A stretch of DNA of 64,000 nucleotides from Candidatus Heimdallarchaeota archaeon (GCA_020353515.1 CP070695.1:3454050-3518049); one strand, 5' to 3'. Positions 8,732-18,533 are shown, counted from the first letter of the stretch. Translations and numbers: made by a program. Notes: a model not told the origin generated them from the sequence alone.

Positions 8732-11245
8732 CTAAGGATTGATAATTTCACTCTTTAAAGTTCCTATCTCGGTTTCAATACCATATAATTGATAGACTAA
8801 CATGTCCAGTCTTTTTGATAATTGTAATAATTCATTAGATTCTTTATTAATCTTAGATAAGCCCTTTTTCCCGTATTTAATTAAGAATTGATGGTTTTTC
8901 CTGGTAAGCTTCATTGAATCTAGTATTCTACAAATGCTTTTTGTTGTCGTTGTGATTTCCTTATAGAGTAATTCTTCATCAATAGTTTCTGGTAGTTTTA
9001 ACGGAATCTTTGAGATAGTCTTAGGATAAAGTTCTATTTTTTGAGCATCCATTTTTTTAGCAACAGCATACAGGTAGTATTTAATTAGTTCTGAATTTAA
9101 AACACCTAAAACGAAGTAAATATTTGGAGACTTTGATTCTTTGGGCGTAAGTGAGGTACAATCTATCGAACTATATCGTTGGTTTTTATCAATTGCAAAT
9201 CTTGGAACACGAGATCGGAAGGGGCACATAATCTTAAATTTTGCATTGAAAATTCGAGGATTGCGAACCTGAGCAATTTCATACCATTTTGCCAGATTCT
9301 TTTCAACTTCATATCGTTTCTTAAGAATGTCTTTATAGTTAACTAAATATTGTTTTGTAAGGGGGAAATCATTAATATTGATACCCCGTTTTGTCAGTAT
9401 CACATACTTATCATTCCAAGTGATTTTAAAAGGCAAAATATCTGACGTCTTTACTATCTTCTTAATTACTTCTTTTTCGAGAGGATAAAGTGTGATAGAG
9501 TTTTGTTCCTTAATTTCAGCGAAAAACTCTCCTTGTTTTGCTATAATATGTGGAGAGAATATCTTGTCCTTTCCTGAATGATACCCAGTTCCTATATCGT
9601 ATATCTGGTTTAAAGGAACACCCTGATTTTCAATACGGTTTAGTAAGTGTTTAAGAGTACTTGAAACCAAGATAAATTGGTCATCCTTTACTTCAGCTTG
9701 AATAAGTGAAAAATTCTGTAAGGTTTGGCTTTTCATATGAGTAAAAGCATTAAAACTTGTTTTAAGTTCTCCTAAAAGTGTTCGTAAAGATATTTTAAAA
9801 TTTTTTAAAATATAAATTGGGATAGTTTTGATAAGTTGAGAATATTTAGTCATATATAGAATTACTGAGTTTATTCCCTTAGGGTAAATTTTAAATTCAC
9901 GAAAATCTATAATAATGTCAATGCAATTAGATTTCAAGAGTTGGGATCTTAATTTACGAGCATACCTTGCTTCTAAGAAATATCTGGCTACTGTTATAGC
10001 ACTACTTCCTTTTGGAGCTAATAGTTGATATGTCCTCCAGATAAAGTAATAATAGTAATCATTTAACCCAGTATAGATTTTAGGATAGAGATGTCTTAAA
10101 ATATGTTTTTCTTCTTCACTTATGTAACGATAACCAATATAAGGAGGATTTCCGATGATTATATCAAATCCAATGGTTTCTGATGCCCTAAATACTTTCG
10201 GAAATTCGATAAACCAATTAAAAACCTTCAGTTTTTCAATTAAAGCCTCGTTATTGGATGGACTTTTCATTCCGTTAAATAAAAATCGGTTAAAATCCTT
10301 ATCATAAAAAACTTCATTTACATTTGGGTCTACTATTAATCCTATCAGAGTATTTCCAGATTTTAGGTTAATATTGGTAAGAATCTCAAGTAAATCATTG
10401 ATATGGATAGAGGGACATTCTCTAAGCATTCGTAAAATTAAACGGATTTTACACACAATAAGAACATTTTCATCAATATCTATACCATAAAGGTTATTTT
10501 TCAATATTTTTTTCAGATAAAAGAACTTATTTTCTTCTTCTGGAAATAGACGATTGTTTAATTCCAATAGGTAATCTAGTGCTGCTAAGTAAAAAGCCCC
10601 ACCACCAACGGAAATATCCAAGATTAAAATTTGTGTCACATGTTTTTTTAACTGTTCAATCTTGCTGTAATCTATAAATTCAAGATTATCTAACGAAAAA
10701 GGTGTAATTTTTAAAATACGGGCAAAATGACGTTGAAAAGATGATTGAACCATCCAATAGACAAGAGAATAAGGTGTATAAACAATACCAAGGTTATTTG
10801 AGGTTTCTGATAAGAAAATTAATTCGAAAATTTCAGGTGTAACCGTTTTGTTTTCTATTTGGGATTTCGGATGAATTTCCCATGAAAAAGCTTCAACAAG
10901 ATTTGATAATGTATCATTAACGATGTCTCTATTTTTTTTGTTTAATAACTCAATTTTCTTGGATTCTAAAGGAAAAAAAATGTCAGCAATTTCATTAAAA
11001 GGAGATAGCTCACATATGTCAGATAGAATATCTGATTTGGTATAGAATTGTTTGAATGAATCTGAGGAGGACTCTTGATTTAAAGTTCTAATATAAAAAG
11101 CCATAAATATTGTTCTCTTCAACATATTTCTGCAGAAATGAGTTAGTAGCTCCTTTTCTTCATATTCAGCTGAAAAATAGCTCTGCAGATCTAGTAATGT
11201 TGTGTTGAAAAGGTTCATGAAAGAATTCAACTGCAATATCCTCAT
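8732..11245 (-). CDS. N6-adenine DNA methyltransferase, Eco57I/type IIG-like, no nuclease domain (methyltransferase 2)
   Basis: 837 residues. A helical N-terminal region (1-150) ends in GIVYTPYSLVYWMV. Motif I is present but altered (ILDISVGGGAF, 208-218: the usual Pro is Ile and the usual Gly-x-Gly is Gly-Gly-Gly). Motif IV IIGNPPYIGY lies at 363-372. The C-terminal half is a specificity domain with LNSELIKYYLYAVAKKMDAQ. The N-terminus shows no PD-(D/E)XK nuclease motif, unlike true type IIG enzymes. The product should methylate adenine in a target set by its C-terminal half. It is the upstream member of a minus-strand pair with methyltransferase 1 and ends in TAG. Confidence 0.85.
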   Translation of the reverse strand: MRILQLNSFMNLFNTTLLDLQSYFSAEYEEKELLTHFCRNMLKRTIFMAFYIRTLNQESSSDSFKQFYTKSDILSDICELSPFNEIADIFFPLESKKIELLNKKNRDIVNDTLSNLVEAFSWEIHPKSQIENKTVTPEIFELIFLSETSNNLGIVYTPYSLVYWMVQSSFQRHFARILKITPFSLDNLEFIDYSKIEQLKKHVTQILILDISVGGGAFYLAALDYLLELNNRLFPEEENKFFYLKKILKNNLYGIDIDENVLIVCKIRLILRMLRECPSIHINDLLEILTNINLKSGNTLIGLIVDPNVNEVFYDKDFNRFLFNGMKSPSNNEALIEKLKVFNWFIEFPKVFRASETIGFDIIIGNPPYIGYRYISEEEKHILRHLYPKIYTGLNDYYYYFIWRTYQLLAPKGSSAITVARYFLEARYARKLRSQLLKSNCIDIIIDFREFKIYPKGINSVILYMTKYSQLIKTIPIYILKNFKISLRTLLGELKTSFNAFTHMKSQTLQNFSLIQAEVKDDQFILVSSTLKHLLNRIENQGVPLNQIYDIGTGYHSGKDKIFSPHIIAKQGEFFAEIKEQNSITLYPLEKEVIKKIVKTSDILPFKITWNDKYVILTKRGININDFPLTKQYLVNYKDILKKRYEVEKNLAKWYEIAQVRNPRIFNAKFKIMCPFRSRVPRFAIDKNQRYSSIDCTSLTPKESKSPNIYFVLGVLNSELIKYYLYAVAKKMDAQKIELYPKTISKIPLKLPETIDEELLYKEITTTTKSICRILDSMKLTRKNHQFLIKYGKKGLSKINKESNELLQLSKRLDMLVYQLYGIETEIGTLKSEIINP

Positions 11246-11578
11246 CGTATTGATACTAACTTATCAGTAGACTGGGATTTTTGGAGAGAAGAGTACACTA
11301 TATTTTCATTTTTCAAATCGAATTTTTAATATCTTTATTAGTGATATGGATAGATTTTTAATCGGAATCTTCTTTGTCGAATCTAAGAAGTTAAAAGATA
11401 AAAGTCAATTTAAAGCTTTGATTATAGGACTGAAAGAAAGAGCGGTTTGTAATATATTTTTTAACCAAAATTTATTACAAAAAACTATGAATTTAACTTA
11501 GCATCATTTATGATCAATACTAATGCAAAGATGAAGACTGAATTCATAAAATGACTATTTGAATGATGGTTATTGCAC
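11246..11578. other. Intergenic region between divergent genes
   Basis: About 330 AT-rich bases between the divergent methyltransferase 2 and the REC-PAS gene. It should hold both promoters. No convincing RNA gene, repeat or small coding frame was seen. Confidence 0.5.
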
Positions 11579-13945
11579 ATGGCAACACGACCTCATGTTA
11601 AAAAGGCCTTAAAGGAAGCCAAAATACTCGCTATTGATGACGATGAATGGTTTATTCGACTTCTAGTGAAAAAATTCCAGGATGTGGATCCAGGGTTTAA
11701 GATCACACCAGCCCTTACTGCAAATGAGGCAATTGAAAAACTGGAGAGTGATACATTTGATTGTATCCTTTGTGATCATCGTCTTCCTGGTACAATCCAA
11801 GTACAAGGAAGAACTTTTCCTTCTGATGGTATCCATCTTATGCGAAAATTTACAACCATGAATATTGATACTCCTGTTATTTTTGTCACAGGGCAAGGCT
11901 CCGAGGAGATTGCTTCCGAAGCCCTTCAACTAGGTGCTAGTGGATATTTCATTAAGAGAGTACAACCTGGTTATTTCAGTCTAATGGCAACATCTATTCG
12001 ACAGACAATAGATAGATATTGGCTTCAAAAGGAGTTACAAAAATCTGAAGCACGATATAGGGATTTGTTTGAGAATTCTGCAGGATTAATAATAATTCTA
12101 GACTCTGAAGGAAAATTACAGGAAACCAACATCAATTTTCTATCGATTTATGGTTACACTGTTGAAGATAGCCGAAAACTTACTCTTGAAGAGTTAGCTT
12201 ACCCAGAGGATTTTGAGAAATGGCAAGAAATGCTAAAATCTATTTGTAAAGGTAATACTGAAAGTCGGATGCTACGTTCTCGAACAAAGTACGACCAGAT
12301 TTTGCATTTAGATATCACAGCAAGACCTATTTATGGTAAAAAAACAAAAACTGTAACTGGAATCCAAGCCATTGTACGAGATATAACACAACAGGTGAAA
12401 ACTCAACAAGCACTTATTGATTCTGAAGAAAAACATCGAAAAATAGTAGAGGGATCTATTGAGGGTATAATAATAATGGATCAGGAGGGAACTATCTTAG
12501 ACTGGAATCCTGCCGCTTCAACAATCACAGGATTCTCTGCAGAGGATACCTTAGGCCAATCAATATGGACGATTATTGAACAATTAGAACCAACAGAGAT
12601 TGGTACTCCAACTATAAAGATATTAGATGAACTAAAGGATTTTATGGCTCCTGATAGAATCTCTAATATCCCAAAATTCCTTGAATATAGTATAAAAAAT
12701 GCTGAGGATGGATCAAACCGTATTCTTGAAGTTACATTGTTCATTATAGAACATAGTAGAGGTTATCGCATTGCCAAAGTCATGCGTGATGTTACAGCCA
12801 AAAAGATGGCGGAAGAAGAGACCAGATCCTATGCACAGCGTTTCCAGACTCTTATTGAGCAAGCTGCAATTGGTGTTTGGATAACTAACATAACAGATGA
12901 AAGTACTATTTATGTGAATGAGAGTGTTGCTCAATTATTAGATTATAGTCCCCACGAAATGATAGGAGTTTCAGTGCTAGATTTTGTCACACCTAATAGT
13001 GCTGATTTACTCAAAGAAAAAACGAGACAGCGTCTCCAGGGAGAAAAAACAGAAGATAATTATGAATTAGAATTTTATAATCGTTCAGGAACGAAAGTTT
13101 ATGCTCGTGTAACCGCTGCGGCGATTAAAGACGAAAATGGTAATGTTATAGAGACGTATGGGTTTATACGTGATATTACTCAAGAAAGACAACGTGAAAA
13201 AGAACTGAGAACAACTAAAGAGTTTTTAGAATCCATTATTGATTCAATGATTGACGGGTTGTACACTTATGACCAAAACCTCAAGATAACTTCCGCTAAT
13301 CCACGATTAAAGGAAATGCTTGGTTATAAAAAACACACGCTAGAAGGCAAAAGTATCTTTGATATATTCCCATCGTATGAACACACTCGAGTGAAAGAAA
13401 TAACTCAAGAACGAATGGCTGGTAAGAAAAGTGAGGGTCATCTTCTATTGACATATATGACTGCTCAAGGGGAAGAGGTGAAGGCCTCCGTTTCATCAGT
13501 TCCCCTTATAGCGGATGATAAGGTTACAGGGGCTGTTGTTACTGTTTCAGATATCACTGAACAGAGAAGAATTGAGAAATACCTGCGACAGGTGACCAAA
13601 GAATATGAAACATTAGTCACCAATTTGCCTCTAGGTTGGTTAAAAATTGATAATATGGGACGAGTTATTGCTTACAATAGAAGTGCTCAAGAATTGCTTG
13701 ATTTCACTGAAACTATGGATTTAAAAACAATAAATATCATTAATTTTCATCCTTTTCAGGAAGCAGGCTTAGCAACACAATTTCGAGATTTGCTCTATCA
13801 AAAGGATTTGGATGAAAAAGTATTTGATTCAGTTTTAGAAGATTCTCAGGGAATGCAGCATCATCTGAAATTCTATCCGTTTCCAATTTATCATGAACTT
13901 GAACCAAGAATCACAGCATGGTTTTTAATAGTTGAAAAAGTCTGA
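11579..13945 (+). CDS. Response-regulator receiver protein with about five PAS domains and no kinase domain
   Basis: 788 residues from ATG 11579 (TTG 11573 is an alternative). The receiver domain (about 14-130) has the acidic pair in AIDDDEW and the phosphoacceptor Asp66 in CDHRLP. About five PAS units follow, recognised by repeated YRDLFENSAG-, HRKIVEGSIEG-, FQTLIEQAAIG-, FLESIIDSMIDG- and YETLVTNLPLG-type starts, with PAC ends such as GIQAIVRDITQ and GFIRDITQER. The protein stops inside the last PAS unit; no histidine-kinase, GGDEF or DNA-binding domain is present. It may relay phosphoryl and ligand signals through protein contacts. The chemosensory genes lie 30 kb away, so a link is speculative. 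Confidence 0.85.
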   Translation: MATRPHVKKALKEAKILAIDDDEWFIRLLVKKFQDVDPGFKITPALTANEAIEKLESDTFDCILCDHRLPGTIQVQGRTFPSDGIHLMRKFTTMNIDTPVIFVTGQGSEEIASEALQLGASGYFIKRVQPGYFSLMATSIRQTIDRYWLQKELQKSEARYRDLFENSAGLIIILDSEGKLQETNINFLSIYGYTVEDSRKLTLEELAYPEDFEKWQEMLKSICKGNTESRMLRSRTKYDQILHLDITARPIYGKKTKTVTGIQAIVRDITQQVKTQQALIDSEEKHRKIVEGSIEGIIIMDQEGTILDWNPAASTITGFSAEDTLGQSIWTIIEQLEPTEIGTPTIKILDELKDFMAPDRISNIPKFLEYSIKNAEDGSNRILEVTLFIIEHSRGYRIAKVMRDVTAKKMAEEETRSYAQRFQTLIEQAAIGVWITNITDESTIYVNESVAQLLDYSPHEMIGVSVLDFVTPNSADLLKEKTRQRLQGEKTEDNYELEFYNRSGTKVYARVTAAAIKDENGNVIETYGFIRDITQERQREKELRTTKEFLESIIDSMIDGLYTYDQNLKITSANPRLKEMLGYKKHTLEGKSIFDIFPSYEHTRVKEITQERMAGKKSEGHLLLTYMTAQGEEVKASVSSVPLIADDKVTGAVVTVSDITEQRRIEKYLRQVTKEYETLVTNLPLGWLKIDNMGRVIAYNRSAQELLDFTETMDLKTINIINFHPFQEAGLATQFRDLLYQKDLDEKVFDSVLEDSQGMQHHLKFYPFPIYHELEPRITAWFLIVEKV

Positions 13946-13959
13946 ATATTTTTATTTAA

Positions 13960-14970
13960 TTAAATTTGTAAATGAATTACATCTCCCTTTTCAATACTTT
14001 TCCGTGCTGCTTCAACTATCTTTAAAACATTTATTCCATCTTCAATAGATACTAGAGGGTTTGCTTTACCACGAATACAATCCACAAAATTCCATATCTC
14101 ATGAAGTAAGGGTTCACCATAAACTTTTATTTGTTCTCCGTTTGAAAAAGGTATGCTAATCGCGGAGACATCTTTATCTCCTCGTGCGATCTCTAAACTG
14201 CGCATTTCTAAGATCTGAGTAAGTAGATTTGCACAGAGAGTTGCGTGTGTTCCTTCAATATCAATGGTACGTAGTTTTCCAGCATATTCACGACTTGTTA
14301 GGAACGTAACGTTAAATTCTTTGGCTTCAGATGATATTACAAGAATACTCGAATTAGCTAAGCCATTTAACTTAACTGCTGTTGAATAAAGCCTAACTTT
14401 TCCCTTAATAAACAATCTTAATGCGATATCAAAATCATGAACCCCAATATCCTCATAAACATCACCAATTGACTCAATTCTAGTTTCTGCTACAGCACCA
14501 CGGCGTTGGAATAGAACTGAACGAGGTTTTCCTATTAAGTTTTCCTTCCCAAGGATTTCAGCTATCCTAGTGACTACAGGATTGAAAACCTCGATGTGGC
14601 CAACAACTACTTTAGTATCAAATTTTGATAATTTTTCTCTTAGATCAATAGCTTGTTGTACAGATGGCGCGATAGGCTTTTCTATAAGTAAAGCCTTTAT
14701 CTCTGGCATACATGTAATTACCTCGGAGGCCACAGTGGGATGGGTCTCAGTGGGAACGGCAATAATTACACCATTTGGATTTTGATTCTCTACCATTTTC
14801 TCTATGCTTGAAAACCAAGGTTTTTCAAACTGTTTTCCTACAGCTTCAGCAACTTTAGGATTAGAATCAACGATGGAGTCTAAATAACCCAATCGTGAAA
14901 GTAGACGAGCGTGATAATATCCCATTTTGCCAGTACCGACAACAGCAATTTTTATTGGGTCATCAGGCAT
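13960..14970 (-). CDS. Gfo/Idh/MocA-family NAD(P)-dependent oxidoreductase
   Basis: 336 residues. The N-terminal Rossmann fold begins IAVVGTGKMGYYHARLLS, and the family motif EKPIAPS occurs near residue 99. The C-terminal alpha/beta domain carries GDVYEDIGVHDFDIALRLF, whose HD residues match the catalytic region of sugar dehydrogenases. It probably oxidises or reduces a sugar or inositol-like substrate, which cannot be named. A GAGGTGG Shine-Dalgarno motif stands just before the ATG (14978-14986). It ends 15 bases from the convergent REC-PAS gene. Confidence 0.85.
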   Translation of the reverse strand: MPDDPIKIAVVGTGKMGYYHARLLSRLGYLDSIVDSNPKVAEAVGKQFEKPWFSSIEKMVENQNPNGVIIAVPTETHPTVASEVITCMPEIKALLIEKPIAPSVQQAIDLREKLSKFDTKVVVGHIEVFNPVVTRIAEILGKENLIGKPRSVLFQRRGAVAETRIESIGDVYEDIGVHDFDIALRLFIKGKVRLYSTAVKLNGLANSSILVISSEAKEFNVTFLTSREYAGKLRTIDIEGTHATLCANLLTQILEMRSLEIARGDKDVSAISIPFSNGEQIKVYGEPLLHEIWNFVDCIRGKANPLVSIEDGINVLKIVEAARKSIEKGDVIHLQI

Positions 14971-15073
14971 AATTTTACCACCTCAAAGGGAAGAAAAAGA
15001 CAGTAATTACTTCCAGTAATACAGAATAAAAATCGTTCAGTAATATCAACTCCTATGATATCAGCTGAAACCA

Positions 15074-16408
15074 TTAAGCGCGATATACATTTTGAGAGAG
15101 TAAACCCATTATATTAAATGAATGCGTCAATAGAAGTAAACCAACAGCAAGTAAGATTAAATATCCAAATTGATTCCAGCGTTTTAGGACCTTATCAAAG
15201 TAATCTCCAAATGGTAAAAGAAGAATCAACGAAATCCAAGTAGCCCCAAAATAACTTGTAATTATATGGCTGTTTATTGGATGATTCTGAAAGAGTAATC
15301 CAGCAAACACACCTGGGATTCCAATGGTTAAAAGGTTTAAAAGACCTAGAATCAGAGTTCCGCAAATAGTTAATATAGAACCCAACACAATACCCTGTAC
15401 AAATGACCTGTGTACAATAACACGTTCCTGGGGGTCTTTAAAATCACCCAATTGCAAAATAATAGGACCGAAAAATGGAAAGAGTATCCAAAGAAAATTG
15501 AATATTACTGTAATAAAGACCCGAGATGAATCTAGCCTATAATTCATCCTATATCCAGTATTTCGATATAACATGAATGTGGACAACCAGATAGGAACCA
15601 TCAGCAATATTGTCAAGATGACACCTCCGAAAATAAATGTGATTATTCCATCCGTAATAGGATCGACTTGGTCTACAAGATCTGCGTAGCGGCCAGTATA
15701 CCAAAAGATATAGATTAAAAGTAAGAGAATAAATGTTCCTAAGTAATTGAATAAGTTATTACTGTCAAAACCCCCGAAATTCCTAAAAAAAAGGGACGCT
15801 TTTCGTGATTTAGTTACCCCAAAATATTTTGAATGAGATATTGTGCTTTTTAAGGGGAAATCTTTCGATGAAGTCAAACTTTGCCTTAATGCCGATAGAG
15901 GAAATGAAACAGGTTGAAAAAAGTGTGAAAGATCTAGTTGGAATCCTTCAAAAGGTTCCTCAAGAATTTTGGACTCCTTTTTTTGACGATTCAGTCCACA
16001 ATGAATACAAAATTCTGTATTTGGAGGATTAGGCTTCCAACACCTAGTACAAAATATATCTTGCTCTTTTTCACCTTGTTTCTTTTTCAACCTTCCCCCA
16101 CAAAGATGACAAAAATTATGAGCTGAAGGTACCTCTTGACGACAAAGAGGACATTTCATGGATTCGGAAGGAGGGGGTATCGGCTTTTGGGAAATGAGAT
16201 CGAATTTATTTCCACAAGAAATACAATAAGTTGTTTTAGGAACTTCAACACGGCAATGGGGGCATGTTATCAATATTGGCTGATCTAGGGTTCCTAGTGC
16301 ACTAGGGTCAAGTTTGAATCCACAATAAATGCAAAATTGAGTTATAGGAACCATCTTCTGACAATGAGAACACTTAATGGTTTTTATATCGTTTTTATTT
16401 GATTTCAT
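15074..16408 (-). CDS. Membrane protein with four N-terminal zinc ribbons
   Basis: 444 residues. Four CxxC...CxxC zinc ribbons occupy the first 140 residues, with cysteines at 13/16/26/29, 49/52/62/65, 86/89/100/103 and 120/123/134/137. A linker of about 75 residues follows, then about six or seven membrane segments between 225 and 440. The repeated ribbons resemble double-zinc-ribbon proteins that bind nucleic acid or protein partners; the membrane part has no recognised signature. The ribbons probably sit in the cytoplasm. No catalytic motif is seen. Confidence 0.75.
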   Translation of the reverse strand: MKSNKNDIKTIKCSHCQKMVPITQFCIYCGFKLDPSALGTLDQPILITCPHCRVEVPKTTYCISCGNKFDLISQKPIPPPSESMKCPLCRQEVPSAHNFCHLCGGRLKKKQGEKEQDIFCTRCWKPNPPNTEFCIHCGLNRQKKESKILEEPFEGFQLDLSHFFQPVSFPLSALRQSLTSSKDFPLKSTISHSKYFGVTKSRKASLFFRNFGGFDSNNLFNYLGTFILLLLIYIFWYTGRYADLVDQVDPITDGIITFIFGGVILTILLMVPIWLSTFMLYRNTGYRMNYRLDSSRVFITVIFNFLWILFPFFGPIILQLGDFKDPQERVIVHRSFVQGIVLGSILTICGTLILGLLNLLTIGIPGVFAGLLFQNHPINSHIITSYFGATWISLILLLPFGDYFDKVLKRWNQFGYLILLAVGLLLLTHSFNIMGLLSQNVYRA

Positions 16409-16504
16409 TGCAGATGTTGATCCTATAAGAGCTGGTACGATTCGAGACTATTTTCTCCGAATTAATAAAAAATGATTCACATCAATAATCTTTCCCTTAA
16501 GAAA

Positions 16505-16993
16505 TCATAAAAGATTGATATAGGAGGATAAAATCCAGGAAAAGAAAATTAGTATTTCACTGAATATTATTTTCCAATCTTTATAATAAAGCTTGAGAAA
16601 ACCAATAATATTTCCCTCTTTGGTTACCTCATTGTAATCTAAATTAAACAATGTAAAAGGTCTATTTGAGAAGGGTGCAAATGGATAAATCTCCCAATCA
16701 ATGACATCTAAGAAAGTATGAATAAGAGCACCAATGAAAAGCCAAAAATAAGGTAATAAACCAAAAATTCCAAGAAGGAAAGCTCCCAAAAAGTATATCA
16801 AAGGAAAATGTGTGGGTAATTGTCTATGACTATTTTTCTTTACTATTAAATTTAAAATATAATCAAAATCAGGAAGAACGGATCCTATAATGAAATATAT
16901 TGAATAAGAAAGATTATTACCTCCAAATACGAAAATATTAGTACCAATTAATCCAACTAAGAGATGAACATGAGGCATCATGATTTCAATCAC
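16505..16993 (-). CDS. YdjM/DUF457-type membrane-bound metal-dependent hydrolase
   Basis: 162 residues with four or five membrane helices. The start MPHVHLLVGLIG, the GSVLPDFDYIL segment, the metal-site-like HRQLPTHFPL and ALIHTFLDVIDW are typical of the YdjM/YbcI family of predicted membrane metal-dependent hydrolases. The substrate is not established for this family. It lies 96 bases upstream of the zinc-ribbon gene on the same strand and may be co-transcribed with it. Confidence 0.78.
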   Translation of the reverse strand: MIEIMMPHVHLLVGLIGTNIFVFGGNNLSYSIYFIIGSVLPDFDYILNLIVKKNSHRQLPTHFPLIYFLGAFLLGIFGLLPYFWLFIGALIHTFLDVIDWEIYPFAPFSNRPFTLFNLDYNEVTKEGNIIGFLKLYYKDWKIIFSEILIFFSWILSSYINLL

Positions 16994-17171
16994 GACATTT
17001 AAAATGCCTTGTTAAGCAAAAACTTCCAATTGTAAAAGCTCAGAATGAATCTGCATTGATCAAACAGTTTATTAATATTTTATTAAGTATAAACCACGAA
17101 AGATTCCTTTCATATCCTCCTAAACTCCCCTATCACTATATTGGAATCTGAGTTTACCTCGTTTGCCTTCA

Positions 17172-17202
17172 AAGGAAAGGAACTTTGACGGTTCCTTTTC
17201 TT
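17172..17202. repeat. Inverted repeat able to form a 12-bp hairpin
   Basis: AAGGAAAGGAAC (17172-17183) pairs with GTTCCTTTTCTT (17191-17202) over a 7-base loop, with one G-U pair. It lies between divergent genes, about 70 bases before the nucleoside phosphorylase start, so it is not a terminator for either neighbour. Confidence 0.6.
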
Positions 17203-17270
17203 CTTTCCATTATTAAAGCGAGAAATTACATAATTTTCCTAATTATTGCTATCACTCATGATGTGTGATT

Positions 17271-18053
17271 ATGTTTGTTCTTAATCCAGCTGATATTGAA
17301 AAAATAGCAAAATCAAAAGGTGTGACTCTTTCTGAATTGGAAGTTCCATCCTTGATTATTTTGACCTTTAATAAAGCTGTAGTGGAAGAGTTAGAAAATC
17401 TATGCCATGATTTGAAGGATTGGAGTTGGAAAGGAGAAAAATTTAGCCCATACTCGTCTTCAAGATTGAGCCTAAAAGGATCAATTGATGGATTATATGA
17501 TATTGCAGTATTTATACCACCTATGGGAGCATCTCCTTTAATTGCTTTTTCTGAAGAATTATCCTATTTTGGCGCTAAAGCAATATTTCTAATCTGTTCT
17601 TCTTGGGGATTAGGTGAAAAATATCTTTCAAAAGGGCAGATTCACTTACCTAATTTTGCTATAGGTATTGATGGAACATCTATCCATTACGGGAATCAAA
17701 AATATAACGTTTTGAATGAACCTATTGCATATAATGCCCTCGCTACATCATTAAAAGAACTAAAAGTGAATTGGAAAAAAGGCGGAGTAGGAGCGTGTGA
17801 AGCAATATATCGTATTACACAAGAAAAAATAGATGAATTTCGGCAACAAGGATGTTTATCAATCGAAAATGGAGAAGTTGCATCGCTTTTTACATTTGCT
17901 AATGTACATAAAATCCCAATCGGTGTCCTTTTACAGCCGTACATTGACCTGGAGGAAGGTTGGAACCTTTCTTACTTAGATGAAGAATACATTAAAACCT
18001 GTAAAATTCAAGCACAGGTTGCGATTGAGGCTCTAAAAATTCTACAACAATAA
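17271..18053 (+). CDS. Nucleoside phosphorylase (purine/uridine phosphorylase family)
   Basis: About 260 residues. The PNP/UDP family fold is indicated by IPPMGASPLIAFSEELSYFGAK (phosphate and dimer region), ICSSWGLGE, and the C-terminal part with SIENGEVASLFTFANVHKIP, where the ExEx-like stretch contacts the ribose in this family. It should split a nucleoside with phosphate to base and ribose-1-phosphate; base preference is unclear. GTG 17265 is an alternative start six bases upstream. The remnant gene at 18061 follows directly. Confidence 0.8.
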   Translation: MFVLNPADIEKIAKSKGVTLSELEVPSLIILTFNKAVVEELENLCHDLKDWSWKGEKFSPYSSSRLSLKGSIDGLYDIAVFIPPMGASPLIAFSEELSYFGAKAIFLICSSWGLGEKYLSKGQIHLPNFAIGIDGTSIHYGNQKYNVLNEPIAYNALATSLKELKVNWKKGGVGACEAIYRITQEKIDEFRQQGCLSIENGEVASLFTFANVHKIPIGVLLQPYIDLEEGWNLSYLDEEYIKTCKIQAQVAIEALKILQQ

Positions 18054-18060
18054 CGTAAGG

Positions 18061-18353
18061 ATGTTAATGAGCTTTGAAACGAGTATAAAACCTTCGGCGG
18101 AAATCCATTTCGAATATTTAAAGGAATATCCTCAATCACTAGCGAAGACTCGGACACTGGTTTTCACGGATACGTTAAGGGAGATGCTACCAAAAGCTCA
18201 GAGAATTCATAAAGATTATTATGATAGGGTAAAATACGATTTTTTTTTTATAATACAGCATTATTGACAGGTATCATAATCCTAGGAGTTATAATATCAG
18301 TAGGAGTGCTGATTTATCGAAAGAGGAGTTTTAAATGCAAGACGGGAAAATGA
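18061..18353 (+). pseudogene. Frameshifted remnant ending in a C-terminal membrane anchor
   Basis: An ATG-started frame runs 68 codons to a stop at 18265. It crosses a run of ten T (18240-18249). Shifting frame in this run continues to 18353 and adds YNTALLTGIIILGVIISVGV followed by LIYRKR, a clear single transmembrane helix with a basic tail. The combined product would be a small protein with a C-terminal anchor, possibly the tail of a lost surface protein. Either the T-run is a sequencing or assembly slip or the gene is broken. No family is recognised. Confidence 0.45.
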
Positions 18354-18523
18354 ATAATTAAAATAGGTGGAGTGGGTTCACTCTAGAAAGAAAAATACTA
18401 CTCATTGGAAAAGTCCTTTGAGAAGGTAATTGAAGTCGAATCTAGAACACTGAGACATTGTTGCAGCTAATTATTTCTTCTTATGAATGAGTACAGCAAA
18501 AGTTATTATATTAGCACTGGAAA

Positions 18524-18533
18524 CATATAAGTA
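18524..18533 (+). promoter_or_regulatory. Candidate TATA box upstream of the profilin gene
   Basis: CATATAAGTA fits an archaeal TATA element. Transcription would start near 18555, leaving a leader of about 70 bases before the ATG at 18626. This is motif evidence only. Confidence 0.35.

Noticed and set aside
7225..11245. Classical restriction-modification locus
   Set aside because: No nuclease, helicase or separate specificity gene lies beside the two methyltransferases, and no PD-(D/E)XK-like motif is visible in their N-termini.
16994..17270. Possible tRNA in the gap around the hairpin
   Set aside because: No cloverleaf, no TPsiC-loop-like GTTC-A pattern in the proper context; only one simple stem.
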